NCBI RefSeq assembly: GCF_903645295.1
Contig: NZ_CAHJXM010000001.1
Location: 1,048,501-1,112,500, forward strand
DNA: 64,000 bases
Direction of reading: 5' to 3'
DNA from: Bacillus sp. Marseille-Q1617
GTDB lineage: Bacteria > Bacillota > Bacilli > Bacillales > Bacillaceae_B
Shown here: positions 34,667 through 43,014 of the stretch, piece after piece
How the letters are laid out: every line of letters begins with the position of its first letter
How positions within the stretch are numbered: the stretch's first letter is position 1
The notes under the pieces: model-generated
Seen by the model: only the letters and a program-made list of their open reading frames with translations
Told to the model about the DNA's origin: nothing
The model's database searches: none
Made by a program: the position numbers and the translations under genes

Positions 34667-35416
34667 TTATTTGAATTCACCGGAAGAGAGTACCCGGTCA
34701 ATCGCCTGGGCAACTCCATGATCGGTATGAATGCCTGTTACCCAATCGGCGGCTTTCTTCACTTTTTCCTGGGCATTTCCCATCGCCACTCCAAAGCCTG
34801 ATTCCCGGATCATGGCGATATCGTTCATACTGTCACCGACAGCCATTACTTCTTCCATGGAAAGATCAAGCCATTTGCATACCTTTACAAGGGCAGCAGC
34901 TTTGTTCACACCGGCTGGATTGATTTCGATATTCGTCGGACTGGAATTGGTGATCTCAAGTGCTTTATTTTTCATCAATTCATCCATCACCACTTTACGG
35001 ACTTCATCTTCTTTGATATCGAAACCAAACTTTAGCCAGTCATAGGCATCAATCCCTTGATCAAAAGGGTTGTGGGTATTGAATAACCCCTGGGTAGTCG
35101 AAGACCAGAAATAGATATCGTGTTCTTCCTTCAATGTCCAAAGCATTTTAACAAGCTCTCTATCAAGCGGCGTACTGTCGACCAGGTTATAATCATGATC
35201 GTAGATCTCCCCGCCATTTACAGTGATCAAATAGGAAGAACGGCCAAGCTGATCTGAAATCTCCCTGCAATTTCGAAGAGAACGCCCTGTACTCAATACA
35301 ACATGAATCCCTTTTTCCTTTGCCCTTTGAATGGCTTTTTCATTCTCCGGAGAAACCTCTCCTTCGTGATTGACAAGCGTTCCATCCATATCTAAGGCAA
35401 TCAGTTTTATCGCCAT
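34667..35416 (-). CDS. Cof-type HAD-IIB phosphatase
   Basis: A 249-residue HAD hydrolase with motif I DMDGTL (9-14), motif II in VVLSTGRS, and motif IV GDSMND near the C-terminus, with the Cof-type alpha/beta cap between. Relatives dephosphorylate sugar phosphates, FMN or PLP. The B. subtilis paralogues (YcsE, YwtE, YitU and others) overlap in substrate range, so no single one is assigned. Monocistronic and convergent with clpE. Confidence 0.88.
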   Translation of the reverse strand: MAIKLIALDMDGTLVNHEGEVSPENEKAIQRAKEKGIHVVLSTGRSLRNCREISDQLGRSSYLITVNGGEIYDHDYNLVDSTPLDRELVKMLWTLKEEHDIYFWSSTTQGLFNTHNPFDQGIDAYDWLKFGFDIKEDEVRKVVMDELMKNKALEITNSSPTNIEINPAGVNKAAALVKVCKWLDLSMEEVMAVGDSMNDIAMIRESGFGVAMGNAQEKVKKAADWVTGIHTDHGVAQAIDRVLSSGEFK

Positions 35417-35589
35417 TTCACCATCACGTCCTCTCTTTAGCTAATCATTAGTTTAATATAAATAGATAGATTATTGTAGGAAAGAGGCTTGTCAGGTTCT
35501 GCTGATCATCATCTTTCTTTTCATCCCCTATTACTATTGCATATAATCAGGGAGACTAAACATATCAGATGATAAAGGAGTAATTTCAA

Positions 35590-35919
35590 TTGGAAAGTTT
35601 TACAGAAAGGGCAATAAACATAATAAAAAATATCCCGTTTGGCAAAGTCATGTCATACGGTCAAATTGCAGCATACGCAGGGAGCCAAAGGGGAGCAAGG
35701 CAGGTGGTAAGAATCCTTCATTCGATGAGCGGCAAGCATCAGCTTCCCTGGCACCGGGTGATCAACAGCAAGGGAGAAATCGGCTTTCAAGACGAAGAAC
35801 GATTTAATCAACAAAAAGACCACCTTGAATCAGAGGGAGTATGCGTCAACAATAAAGGTAAAATTGCCTTGGATATCTATCAATTTCATCCCGAAGTTCC
35901 GCCAGAAGAGTATGAATGA
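35590..35919 (+). CDS. Alkyltransferase-like protein (ATL, MGMT family lacking the catalytic Cys)
   Basis: A 109-residue single MGMT DNA-binding domain. The active-site motif PCHRV of O6-methylguanine methyltransferases reads PWHRV here, so the acceptor Cys is Trp and the protein cannot take an alkyl group. Such ATL proteins bind O6-alkylguanine, flip the base and direct the lesion into nucleotide excision repair. The recognition helix (GARQVVRILHSMSG) is intact. Start is TTG 35590 behind AAAGGAGTAATTTCAA. It stands alone, 70 bases before the diguanylate cyclase gene. Confidence 0.88.
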   Translation: MESFTERAINIIKNIPFGKVMSYGQIAAYAGSQRGARQVVRILHSMSGKHQLPWHRVINSKGEIGFQDEERFNQQKDHLESEGVCVNNKGKIALDIYQFHPEVPPEEYE

Positions 35920-36006
35920 TTAAATATATTTAAGTAACACGTGAAATCACCTACGGAATTACGGTATAATTTACCTATTATATAAAATGTGAGGAAAGAT
36001 ACAGAT

Positions 36007-37101
36007 ATGATAAGTGATTTAGTAATAAACATTTCGCTGTTAATGTCTTTCACGTTTGTTTGGCACCAACTGTTCAGGAAGAAGAGGCTGACCTTCACAT
36101 CACCGGTCCACATAAAAATAATGGACGGTATACTGGCGGGAATTCTCGGTATTATCCTGATGCACTACAGTATCGGTGTCAACGACATAACGATTCTAGA
36201 TTTGAGGCATATCCCCGTCATTCTAGTAGCGTTTTATGGAGGATTCTTACCGACGATCATTTCTGCTGCCGTCATCATCGCAGGACGATTCTTCATCGCG
36301 GTGAACTTCTCCTCTTACGTGGCGTTATTCATGATGCTTGCGATTGCTGTTGGATCGGGCTTGATTGTAAAGTACCTGAAAGGAACTCCATGGAAAAGGT
36401 GGACGGCTCTTCTGCTGTACAGTCAATTGATTTTCTCGATTGCCCTTTTCATCGTTGTTGACAAATATGCAGAGGTGTTGGATTTTGCATTATTCCATGT
36501 CCTCAGTACATTGATCGGCGGCTGCTTGACCTTATATTTTGTCGATTATATCAGGAAGACAAGCGAGCGTTATTATCAGTATAAAGAAAATGCCCTGAGG
36601 GACGCTTTGACAGGTCTTTATAATGTCCGTTCGTTTGACAGCCATTATAACCGCATGATCAAAGAAGCGATCGAGGAGAAGGAAAGGTGCGCCATTTGTC
36701 TGATTGATGTGGATCATTTTAAACAAATAAATGATACATACGGCCATACAGCAGGTGACGAAGTGTTAAAACAGCTTGCTGAATTATTGAGCCGATTAAC
36801 CAGGTCAGGCGACATATTGTCCCGGAACGGGGGAGAGGAATTTTCCTTGCTGCTTCCTAAATGTACCGTGGAACAAGCAAAAGAAATCGCAGGCAGGGTC
36901 AGGGAAGCGGTATATGGGTATCGATTTGTCCTGCCGGATCAGAAGAAGCTTCAACTGTCTGTATCTGTGGGTGTTTCCGCGTTTGATCCCAATGCAGAGG
37001 CCTACGAGTCTCTCTTTCAAGAGGCGGATGAAGCTTTATACAAAGCTAAACAAAGCGGCCGTAACATCGTGTGCACAAGCTGGGAGTGTTCATTTAGATA
37101 A
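36007..37101 (+). CDS. Diguanylate cyclase with 5TM sensor domain
   Basis: A ~364-residue protein that should make cyclic di-GMP from two GTP. The N-terminal 190 residues form five to six helices of the 5TM-5TMR_LYT sensor type (FYGGFLPTIISAAVIIAGRF). A GGDEF domain follows, with the active loop NGGEEF. An inhibitory RxxD site (RSGD) lies five residues upstream, so product feedback is intact. DALTGLYNVRSFD marks the domain start. ATG 36007 is preferred over GTG 35989. It resembles B. subtilis DgcK (YhcK) in architecture. The sensed signal is unknown. Confidence 0.88.
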   Translation: MISDLVINISLLMSFTFVWHQLFRKKRLTFTSPVHIKIMDGILAGILGIILMHYSIGVNDITILDLRHIPVILVAFYGGFLPTIISAAVIIAGRFFIAVNFSSYVALFMMLAIAVGSGLIVKYLKGTPWKRWTALLLYSQLIFSIALFIVVDKYAEVLDFALFHVLSTLIGGCLTLYFVDYIRKTSERYYQYKENALRDALTGLYNVRSFDSHYNRMIKEAIEEKERCAICLIDVDHFKQINDTYGHTAGDEVLKQLAELLSRLTRSGDILSRNGGEEFSLLLPKCTVEQAKEIAGRVREAVYGYRFVLPDQKKLQLSVSVGVSAFDPNAEAYESLFQEADEALYKAKQSGRNIVCTSWECSFR

Positions 37102-37103
37102 AG

Positions 37104-37141
37104 GAAGCGTTACTTCTTTTCTGGAGGAGCAACGCTTTTTG
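37104..37141 (+). terminator. Terminator of the diguanylate cyclase gene
   Basis: AAGCGTT pairs with AACGCTT across a 19-base loop, and TTTGTTTT follows. Confidence 0.65.
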
Positions 37142-37330
37142 TTTTATAAAATGAGAAGGCGATTTTACCGCTTCTTCCGCTTCGGTTTATCCTTGCCAGC
37201 TCATACCAATACATCATTTAAAATCTATTACATCTATCATCAGATTATAGGAAAATAATAAAAAGAAATAGGGAATTTGTGGTAACATTTATTCAATATC
37301 CTTAGGTGATAATTGAAAAGGAGTGATCCT

Positions 37331-37654
37331 TTGTTTATTAAACTATATGAATATCATATTCAGCAGGACAAAGAACAAGAGTATTTAAGAATCCAGGAAA
37401 AAGCGGCAGACATCTACAGCCGACATATAGACTCTCATTCCTTCCACCTTAAAAGTAAGGACGACCCATCAGAGTGGATGGAAATAACGAGGTATAGAAA
37501 TGAAGAAGAATATAATAGAAGCATCGAGTTAATCAATCAATCTGAAGAAATACAACAATTATTAAACAAATTTCAATCCTTGCTCCTATCTGAAAAGTGT
37601 GAGGTCAGGGAGGAAGATTTCACTGTGGTGATGGAGCGGAATACGTTTAAATAG
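37331..37654 (+). CDS. Hypothetical protein, possible dimeric alpha-beta barrel (107 aa)
   Basis: The ribosome site AAAAGGAGTG points to TTG 37331. The product starts MFIKLYEYHIQQDKEQEYLRIQEKAADIYSRH. The pattern beta strand, helix, then SWMEITRY-like strand resembles antibiotic-biosynthesis monooxygenase-like (ABM) ferredoxin folds, but no active-site signature is visible. It lies 14 bases before the nucleotidyltransferase gene, so they form a two-gene unit. Family unassigned. Confidence 0.65.
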   Translation: MFIKLYEYHIQQDKEQEYLRIQEKAADIYSRHIDSHSFHLKSKDDPSEWMEITRYRNEEEYNRSIELINQSEEIQQLLNKFQSLLLSEKCEVREEDFTVVMERNTFK

Positions 37655-37668
37655 AAAGGGTGAAAAAC

Positions 37669-38505
37669 TTGGAATTCGAAACGACACACGAAGAAAGAGA
37701 TGCGAGATTGATCCACGAACGGGAGAAATTAAAGAATGCTATTAATAGAGATTTGATTCAGGATGAAAATGTTCTGGCAGTTTTTTATGGCGGATCGATG
37801 GCGAAGGGGAATCACGACCGATATTCGGATTTGGATCTGAGAATCGTCGTAACAGATGAAGTATATGAAACGTATAGAAAAAATAAGAAAGAACGGGCGA
37901 TGAACTGGGGAGACGTCTTATATTACGAAGACTTCCCCTGGGCGAAACATACAGTGGCCCACTTCAATAATTTCGTAAAGGTGGATGCTTTTTACTATAA
38001 GAAAGAAGACCTCAAACCTTCTCATTATATGAAGGAAGAGGCCGGTATCGAATATGACCCTTATGATATCGTCAAGGGTGTCAGAGAACAATCTCAACAT
38101 CTACATTTTGAAGTGAATATCGGTGAATTTGAGATATGGAGAAGTAAATTCTTCGCGCATATGCATGAGGTGTATAGAAGAATGAAAAGGGGGGAACTTT
38201 ACTATGCTCTCCATTCGTTGGATATGATGCGCTGGAGCGTGGCAGCTGGCTGGGATATGGCGGATGACAGGCAGCCCAATGCATCGGGTGAGTGGTCGAA
38301 ATATGAAGGGGAGCGATCTTTGTTTGATAAGAGGGAGCAGGACCTTCTTGCACGATGGGACGCAGGGCGTGATCCTGAAGGGATTTATCATGTGATGAAG
38401 AGTATCGTGCCGGAATTTAAACAGGTACATGGTCGTCTATGTAAAAAGCTTGGTGTTGATGAACGGGCTGAGTGGGTGGACGAGATTGTGGGCTTGGTGT
38501 TGTAG
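37669..38505 (+). CDS. Nucleotidyltransferase-domain protein (Pol beta superfamily)
   Basis: A ~278-residue protein. Its N-terminal part has the nucleotidyltransferase signature GGSMAKGNHDRYSDLDLR (about residues 41-58), with the metal-binding DxD pair in SDLDL and a third acid in KVDAFY. The C-terminal half is helical, as in aminoglycoside adenylyltransferases and related minor-nucleotidyltransferases. The substrate could be a small molecule, but resistance cannot be inferred from sequence. TTG 37669 behind AGAAAGGGTG is preferred over GTG 37660. Paired with the small gene upstream. Confidence 0.72.
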   Translation: MEFETTHEERDARLIHEREKLKNAINRDLIQDENVLAVFYGGSMAKGNHDRYSDLDLRIVVTDEVYETYRKNKKERAMNWGDVLYYEDFPWAKHTVAHFNNFVKVDAFYYKKEDLKPSHYMKEEAGIEYDPYDIVKGVREQSQHLHFEVNIGEFEIWRSKFFAHMHEVYRRMKRGELYYALHSLDMMRWSVAAGWDMADDRQPNASGEWSKYEGERSLFDKREQDLLARWDAGRDPEGIYHVMKSIVPEFKQVHGRLCKKLGVDERAEWVDEIVGLVL

Positions 38506-38549
38506 ACGTCCTTTCCCACATGAGTGAGGATGAAGCAGGAAAAGGTCAT

Positions 38550-38587
38550 TCATAGGCTTCTGGTATGGTGGCAGAAGCCTGATGAAA
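38550..38587 (+). other. Stem-loop after the nucleotidyltransferase gene
   Basis: AGGCTTCTG and CAGAAGCCT form a stem with no T run, so it is at best a weak terminator. The rest of the 38506-38817 gap holds the doxX promoter and Rex boxes. Confidence 0.5.
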
Positions 38588-38662
38588 GAGAACCAATTTC
38601 TCTGTAATTGTCAAAAATCATTTTTCAATATTTGACAGATTTATGAACTAGGTCAATATCTA

Positions 38663-38691
38663 TTGCATAACCAGGGGGGAAGGAGTATATT
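38663..38691 (+). promoter_or_regulatory. Sigma-A promoter of the doxX gene
   Basis: TTGCAT (38663-38668), 17 bases, TATATT (38686-38691). Confidence 0.65.
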
Positions 38692-38706
38692 ATAAGTGTA
38701 AAGTAA

Positions 38707-38724
38707 ATGTGAATCATTTCACAA
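38707..38724 (+). promoter_or_regulatory. Rex box 1
   Basis: ATGTGAATCATTTCACAA matches the Rex consensus TTGTGAANNNNTTCACAA except for its first base. It lies just downstream of the -10 box. Confidence 0.75.
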
Positions 38725-38774
38725 ACTAAGCTTTATCAATCAGCTGATTAACACATTATTTTTTTTACTTGTAT

Positions 38775-38792
38775 TTGTGAAATATTTCACAA
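38775..38792 (+). promoter_or_regulatory. Rex box 2
   Basis: TTGTGAAATATTTCACAA is a perfect palindrome and a perfect match to the Rex consensus, 25 bases before the start codon. Confidence 0.88.
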
Positions 38793-38817
38793 TATATAAT
38801 AAGGAGATGACCCCATC

Positions 38818-39318
38818 ATGAAATGGTGGCACAATGAAAAAGTTAGCGTTATCTGGACAGTATTTAGAATTTGGCTGGGAATCAAATGGTTTGAAGCAGG
38901 CTGGCATAAAGTGAACGATGGATTTGACGCAAGCGGATTTCTCCAAGGGGCAATGGCGAAAGCAACCGGTGAACATCCGGCTGTACAAGGCTGGTATGCA
39001 GCATTTCTGGAAGGTTTCGCCGTACCGAATGTTGAGTTGTTCAACATCCTGATTCCTTGGGGAGAAGTACTGGTGGGGCTCGGCTTGATTACAGGATTAA
39101 TGACAATACCTGCTCTGCTTGCCGGGGCATTCATGAACTTGAACTTCCTGATGGCAGGTACAATAAGCACTAATCCCATCCTTCTTACAGTGGCAGTGAT
39201 CCTTCTCTTTACAGGTAAAGGTGCTTACTACTGGGGTGCAGATCATTGGGTGATGCCATACTTGAAGCAGAACCTTCTCCACAATAAAAATCAACATAAA
39301 AAAGCATTCGTCGTTTGA
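38818..39318 (+). CDS. DoxX family membrane protein
   Basis: A 166-residue protein with four helices. It has the DoxX/DoxD features: an N-terminal RIWLGIKWFEAGWHKV, central IPWGEVLVGLGLITGLMTIPALLAGAFMN and AYYWGADHW near the C-terminus. DoxX relatives are subunits of thiosulfate:quinone oxidoreductase or sulfur/redox-linked membrane complexes; in many Firmicutes the role is unknown. AAGGAGATGACCCCATC precedes the ATG. Two Rex boxes upstream predict repression at high NAD+/NADH and expression when oxygen or electron acceptors run short. Confidence 0.87.
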   Translation: MKWWHNEKVSVIWTVFRIWLGIKWFEAGWHKVNDGFDASGFLQGAMAKATGEHPAVQGWYAAFLEGFAVPNVELFNILIPWGEVLVGLGLITGLMTIPALLAGAFMNLNFLMAGTISTNPILLTVAVILLFTGKGAYYWGADHWVMPYLKQNLLHNKNQHKKAFVV

Positions 39319-39337
39319 AGAATTTAATGAAAGGATA

Positions 39338-39372
39338 AAGCCACCCGGCATTAAAGACGGGTGGCTTCTTTG
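39338..39372 (+). terminator. Terminator of doxX
   Basis: AAAGCCACCCG pairs with CGGGTGGCTT, and CTTT follows. Confidence 0.8.
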
Positions 39373-39410
39373 AATTCCTCAGGTCCAATTCTTTAACCAT
39401 GAGGGGACTG

Positions 39411-39599
39411 CTATTGGTTTTTCTTCACACGTGCACGCTGGTTCGCAGCGTTTGCTCGGGCCTGTGCTTCCATATCAGCCTGGTCGGCAAGTTCTCTTGA
39501 GAACTCTTCGTCTACACCGTCTGACTTTAATGCAGCAGGTGTCTGTGGCAAGCTGTTCAGGTTTTTATCGTGCTTTTTATGTCCTCGTGATCTGCCCAA
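39411..39599 (-). CDS. yfhD: YfhD family small protein
   Basis: The 62-residue product starts MGRSRGHKKHDKNLNSLPQT and contains KSDGVDEEFSRELADQAD, the YfhD signature. It is very polar, without a membrane segment. TTG 39599 is chosen over ATG 39608 because AAAAAGGGGAT lies at the right distance and the family begins MGR. In B. subtilis yfhD-yfhE-yfhF-recX are neighbours, and the same order appears here. Function unknown. Confidence 0.82.
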   Translation of the reverse strand: MGRSRGHKKHDKNLNSLPQTPAALKSDGVDEEFSRELADQADMEAQARANAANQRARVKKNQ

Positions 39600-39631
39600 T
39601 ACGAACATCCCCTTTTTAGTAGGTTAAAAAC

Positions 39632-39677
39632 AAAGGTACAAGACCCACTGTGATGTGAGCTTGTACCTTTATTTTTT
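39632..39677. terminator. Terminator between yfhE and yfhD
   Basis: AAAGGTACAAG pairs with CTTGTACCTTT, with T/A runs on both sides. It separates yfhE transcription from yfhD. Confidence 0.8.
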
Positions 39678-39712
39678 ATCAAAAGGGGAACTTTTAGTTA
39701 GGTAATATTTGC

Positions 39713-39838
39713 TTACGTATGCCGTTTAGGGCTGAATCCGGCAGCACGGTCTGCTCTTTTGAATTCTCTTGAGTAGGTAACCTCTTGCATACTTGAAAGC
39801 TTTGATCGGTCTTTGTCTTTTTTACGCTTATTATCCAT
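39713..39838 (-). CDS. yfhE: YfhE family small protein
   Basis: A 41-residue basic protein beginning MDNKRKKDKDRSKLSSMQEV, with the YfhE core TYSREFKRADRAAGFSP. ATG 39838 follows GAAGGGAAGTACATAGT. The start lies 65 bases after the yfhF stop on the same strand. Function unknown; identity rests on sequence similarity and gene order. Confidence 0.78.
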   Translation of the reverse strand: MDNKRKKDKDRSKLSSMQEVTYSREFKRADRAAGFSPKRHT

Positions 39839-39903
39839 ACTATGTACTTCCCTTCTTTTCAAAGATTTACTACTATTTTTACCTTTAAAAGAAGGGGACA
39901 TAC

Positions 39904-40815
39904 CTATTTAGAATGATAAATATTCACCAGTGCACTTTCAAGTTCAGGATACTCAAATTGGAATCCATTTTCTGAAAGCACGCTCGGTAGCACCTTCTGC
40001 CCCTCTAATACGAGCTGGCTCATTTCGCCCATTGCGATTTTTAAAGCGAAGGGAGGTACCGGCATCCAATGGGGCCTCCCTAATACACTGCTCAAAATGA
40101 TCCCGAATTCCTTCATTCTGAGAGGTGTAGGGGCTGTGACATTCACAGGCCCAGAGATCGCTTCATTCTCAGCCGAGAACCGGATCGCCCGGGCAACATC
40201 GTCTATATGGACCCAGGACATCCACTGGTTTCCGGGTAAAACGGTTCCGCCTACAAACAGTTTATAGGGAAGGGCCATCCGTGGAAGAGCCCCATCACCC
40301 TTTCCAAGAATGATGCCAAACCTTGTGTAAACTACGCGAAATCCTGATTTTTCTGCTTTTGATGCTTCCTTTTCCCATATTTGAACGGTTTCCCCGAGAA
40401 AATCATGTGCTTTCTCTGTGGAAGCTTCCGTATACGTACTTTCAGTTGAAGAAGGGTAAAATCCAATCGCGCTCGCATTGATTAAACATGAAGGTGAGTG
40501 CGATAGATTTTTCATGATATTGATGACTTCCTGTGTTGACGATATGCGGCTGTTAATGATCCGCTTCTTCCGCTCATCAGTCCACCTGCCGCTGTTGATG
40601 GATTCGCCTGCAAGGTTGATGAAAACATCCGTCCCTTCAAGATCATTCAGTGGATCGGCGTCTTCAGTCAACCATTTAACGTAAGTAACTCCGGAGCGGT
40701 CTTCATATTTATCCGGGCTCCTTGTCAGGACTACAACGTCATGATGGTGGTCCAACAGCTCCTTAGTCACGGCCTGACCGACAAATCCTGTTCCTCCAGT
40801 AATGGCTATTTTCAT
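39904..40815 (-). CDS. yfhF: NAD(P)-dependent epimerase-like protein, TIGR01777 family (YfhF)
   Basis: A 303-residue extended SDR protein with the Rossmann motif TGGTGFVG (6-13) and the TIGR01777 features INLAGESINSGRWTDERKKRI and SAIGFYP. The C-terminal DUF1731 part is near LRMKEFGIILSSVLGRP. It resembles sugar nucleotide epimerases but has no known substrate. ATG 40815 was selected behind GGAGGG; ATG 40821 is too close to the site. It is divergent from recX with a 90-base gap, the same arrangement as in B. subtilis. Confidence 0.88.
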   Translation of the reverse strand: MKIAITGGTGFVGQAVTKELLDHHHDVVVLTRSPDKYEDRSGVTYVKWLTEDADPLNDLEGTDVFINLAGESINSGRWTDERKKRIINSRISSTQEVINIMKNLSHSPSCLINASAIGFYPSSTESTYTEASTEKAHDFLGETVQIWEKEASKAEKSGFRVVYTRFGIILGKGDGALPRMALPYKLFVGGTVLPGNQWMSWVHIDDVARAIRFSAENEAISGPVNVTAPTPLRMKEFGIILSSVLGRPHWMPVPPFALKIAMGEMSQLVLEGQKVLPSVLSENGFQFEYPELESALVNIYHSK

Positions 40816-40905
40816 GGTCATCCCTCCAGTTATAGTTATTATTTTACCTATTTGCAGAATAAAAAACATAATCCGATGTGTTACATTAGTAAGGAGGTGG
40901 AAAAT

Positions 40906-41709
40906 ATGGGTGTCATAACGAAAATTACGAAACAAGTGAAAAATGATGAACGGTATAATTTATTTATTGACGGCAAATATGCTTTCAGCGTTGATGAAGT
41001 TGTGCTCGCCAAATTCGGGCTCCGAAAAGGACTTGAAGTCGATGAACTTGAAATTTCGGGAATGCAATATGAAGATGATGTGAAAAAAGCTTTAAACAGG
41101 GCGATTCATTTTTTGTCATACAGAATGAGAACTGAAAAAGAAATCCGGGATCATCTGAAGGGCAATGAACTAGAAGAAGGCATCATCGGGGAAGTCATTC
41201 ATAAACTAAAGGATATGAAGTATATTGACGATTTAGAATTTGCAAAGGCCTTTACAGGGACCCAGATCAATACTTCTGACAAGGGTCCAAGCTGGATCCG
41301 GGGGGAATTGTACCGAAAAGGTGTGGACGATCCATACATTGAAGAAGCTCTCGAGGCATTTACTTTAGAGAAGCAGGTCGATAAAGCGGTGGCGATCGCT
41401 GAGAAACTTATGAAGAAGTATCGGAAAGACTCCTTTATGATTGCCAAGCAGAAAATCGAACAAAATCTTCAGCGTAAAGGATATGCCGGTTCGGTTATGA
41501 AAAGGGTTTGGGAAACGCTCGATATCGAACGGGATAAGGATGAACAATGGGATGCCCTTTATCATCAAGGGAAGAAAGCACACAGAAGGCTTTCTTCTAA
41601 ATATGAGGGATATGAATACGAGCAGAAAATGAAACAGACTTTGTATCGGAAAGGGTTTACGATAGAGAAAATCGAACATTTTCTTGAAGTGTTGAAGGAA
41701 GAAGATTGA
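40906..41709 (+). CDS. recX: RecA regulator RecX
   Basis: A 267-residue RecX protein made of tandem three-helix repeats. Recognisable segments include ALNRAIHFLSYRMRTEKEIRDHL and KGPSWIRGELYRKGVD, and further RxKGY-type repeats continue to the end. RecX modulates RecA filament growth on single-stranded DNA; in B. subtilis it supports RecA. AAGGAGGTGGAAAAT precedes ATG 40906. It is divergent from yfhF. Confidence 0.92.
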   Translation: MGVITKITKQVKNDERYNLFIDGKYAFSVDEVVLAKFGLRKGLEVDELEISGMQYEDDVKKALNRAIHFLSYRMRTEKEIRDHLKGNELEEGIIGEVIHKLKDMKYIDDLEFAKAFTGTQINTSDKGPSWIRGELYRKGVDDPYIEEALEAFTLEKQVDKAVAIAEKLMKKYRKDSFMIAKQKIEQNLQRKGYAGSVMKRVWETLDIERDKDEQWDALYHQGKKAHRRLSSKYEGYEYEQKMKQTLYRKGFTIEKIEHFLEVLKEED

Positions 41710-41747
41710 ACAAGGGATTTTAAAAGCATGAAGGGGGGATAAAAGGG

Positions 41748-42161
41748 GTGGAAGTCGCTGCGGTCTTGCTTACAGGTATCATGCTGGTTCTTCTTATAGG
41801 GACAGGAAAAAGGTTTAAATTGATTGCAGGAGGAATCGTTTTAGCGACGGGGCTTACGTTTCTCGTTGGGGAAATGGTGATGAAACTGCAAACGGATTAT
41901 TATTCATTGGGGAAGCTTGAATGGAGAAATCAGGGGCATGCAGAAACACTTGGTGAATGGGTTGTGCCTTTCTTTTTTATTGGAATAATGATGTTATTGA
42001 TACTCTTGAATATTCGGTGCATCATGCAGTATAAAAAACAAACTGAAGGTGCGAGATGGGTGTGGATCGCCTTGTTGATTGTTATGGATTTATTAGCTGT
42101 TGTAATCGTTCCTTTATTGTTTTTCTTCGTGGCTTTTATGTTTTTTCCGTTTGCTCCTTAA
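41748..42161 (+). CDS. Hypothetical four-helix membrane protein (137 aa)
   Basis: GTG 41748 follows an AAGGGG site, 38 bases after recX. Helices lie near 3-20, 24-45, 70-93 and 102-132. One short loop (QTDYYSLGKLEWRNQGHAE) joins helices 2 and 3. No conserved motif was recognised. It may share the recX transcript; a strong terminator follows. Confidence 0.65.
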   Translation: MEVAAVLLTGIMLVLLIGTGKRFKLIAGGIVLATGLTFLVGEMVMKLQTDYYSLGKLEWRNQGHAETLGEWVVPFFFIGIMMLLILLNIRCIMQYKKQTEGARWVWIALLIVMDLLAVVIVPLLFFFVAFMFFPFAP

Positions 42162-42171
42162 ATTCGTATAT

Positions 42172-42203
42172 AAAAAAGTCGAGGGATGGCCCCCGACTTT
42201 TTT
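42172..42203. terminator. Bidirectional terminator
   Basis: AAAAAAGTCG and CGACTTTTTT flank a GGG/CCC inner stem. Confidence 0.88.
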
Positions 42204-42207
42204 AATG

Positions 42208-42879
42208 TCATTTTTTGGATTCGATGACGATTTCATCGTTCGACTTATATTGTTCCACAATGATTTCTGCCACTTCCTCCGGGGATCGCAAACGTGAACG
42301 GTCGCTGATATGATCGGTCTCATCCCAGAACGGTGTATTCATGCCGCCCATATAAGCGTTGACGACCTTGAGTCCTGAATCCTGATATTCCTTCTGCAAA
42401 CTCTCTCCGAAGCCTCTCAGTGCAAACTTACTTGCCACATACAGTGATTCGTTCTTTTTACCTCTTAAGCCTGCAGTGGAAATGATATTGATAATGGTGG
42501 TATGCCCCTTTTCCAACTGAGGCAGAAGGGCTTTCGTTAAGCGGATGGGGCCGATAACATTGGTTTCAAACATCGCTTCAAGTTCTTCGTCCTTCGCTTC
42601 CGTCAATGGGCCGAAATAGCCGACTCCTGCATTATGTATCAATAATTCAATATCATCCTGTAGGATTTCTGTGGAGCAGACTTGTTCGATATCGATTCTT
42701 GAACGCACATCAAGAACTGCATACGAGACTTCGCCCCCGGTTTGTATTATTTCATTTGCAGCTTCTTCCAGCTTTTCTTTTGTGCGCCCTAACAAAACGA
42801 TATGATACTCTTTTGATAGCAGCTTGCCTAGTTCTTTCCCCAGACCTGTGCCTCCACCAGTGATGATTGCTTTTTTCAT
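42208..42879 (-). CDS. Short-chain dehydrogenase/reductase
   Basis: A 223-residue SDR: cofactor motif TGGGTGLG (residues 8-15), HNAGVG, catalytic Ser in IISTAG and YVASK as the YxxxK pair. It would reduce or oxidise a small carbonyl/alcohol with NAD(P)(H). ATG 42879 follows AAAGGACG; an in-frame ATG at 42897 is less well placed. This gene has no counterpart at this point of the B. subtilis yfh order that I recall, so it may be a local addition. Confidence 0.85.
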   Translation of the reverse strand: MKKAIITGGGTGLGKELGKLLSKEYHIVLLGRTKEKLEEAANEIIQTGGEVSYAVLDVRSRIDIEQVCSTEILQDDIELLIHNAGVGYFGPLTEAKDEELEAMFETNVIGPIRLTKALLPQLEKGHTTIINIISTAGLRGKKNESLYVASKFALRGFGESLQKEYQDSGLKVVNAYMGGMNTPFWDETDHISDRSRLRSPEEVAEIIVEQYKSNDEIVIESKK

Positions 42880-43014
42880 GACGAATCGTCCTTTCATAAT
42901 TTATGTAGAATGTATTGAAAACTTCTTTGCACCACTAAGACCCGAATCAAGCTTATCCTCTTTCCTTATTGTATCATCTTATCTATAATTATCATTAGTA
43001 GAGGTGATGAGAAC

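Noticed and set aside
37669..38505. Calling the nucleotidyltransferase an aminoglycoside-resistance gene
   Set aside because: Only the general Pol-beta nucleotidyltransferase signature is visible; the rest does not match a resistance enzyme I can name.
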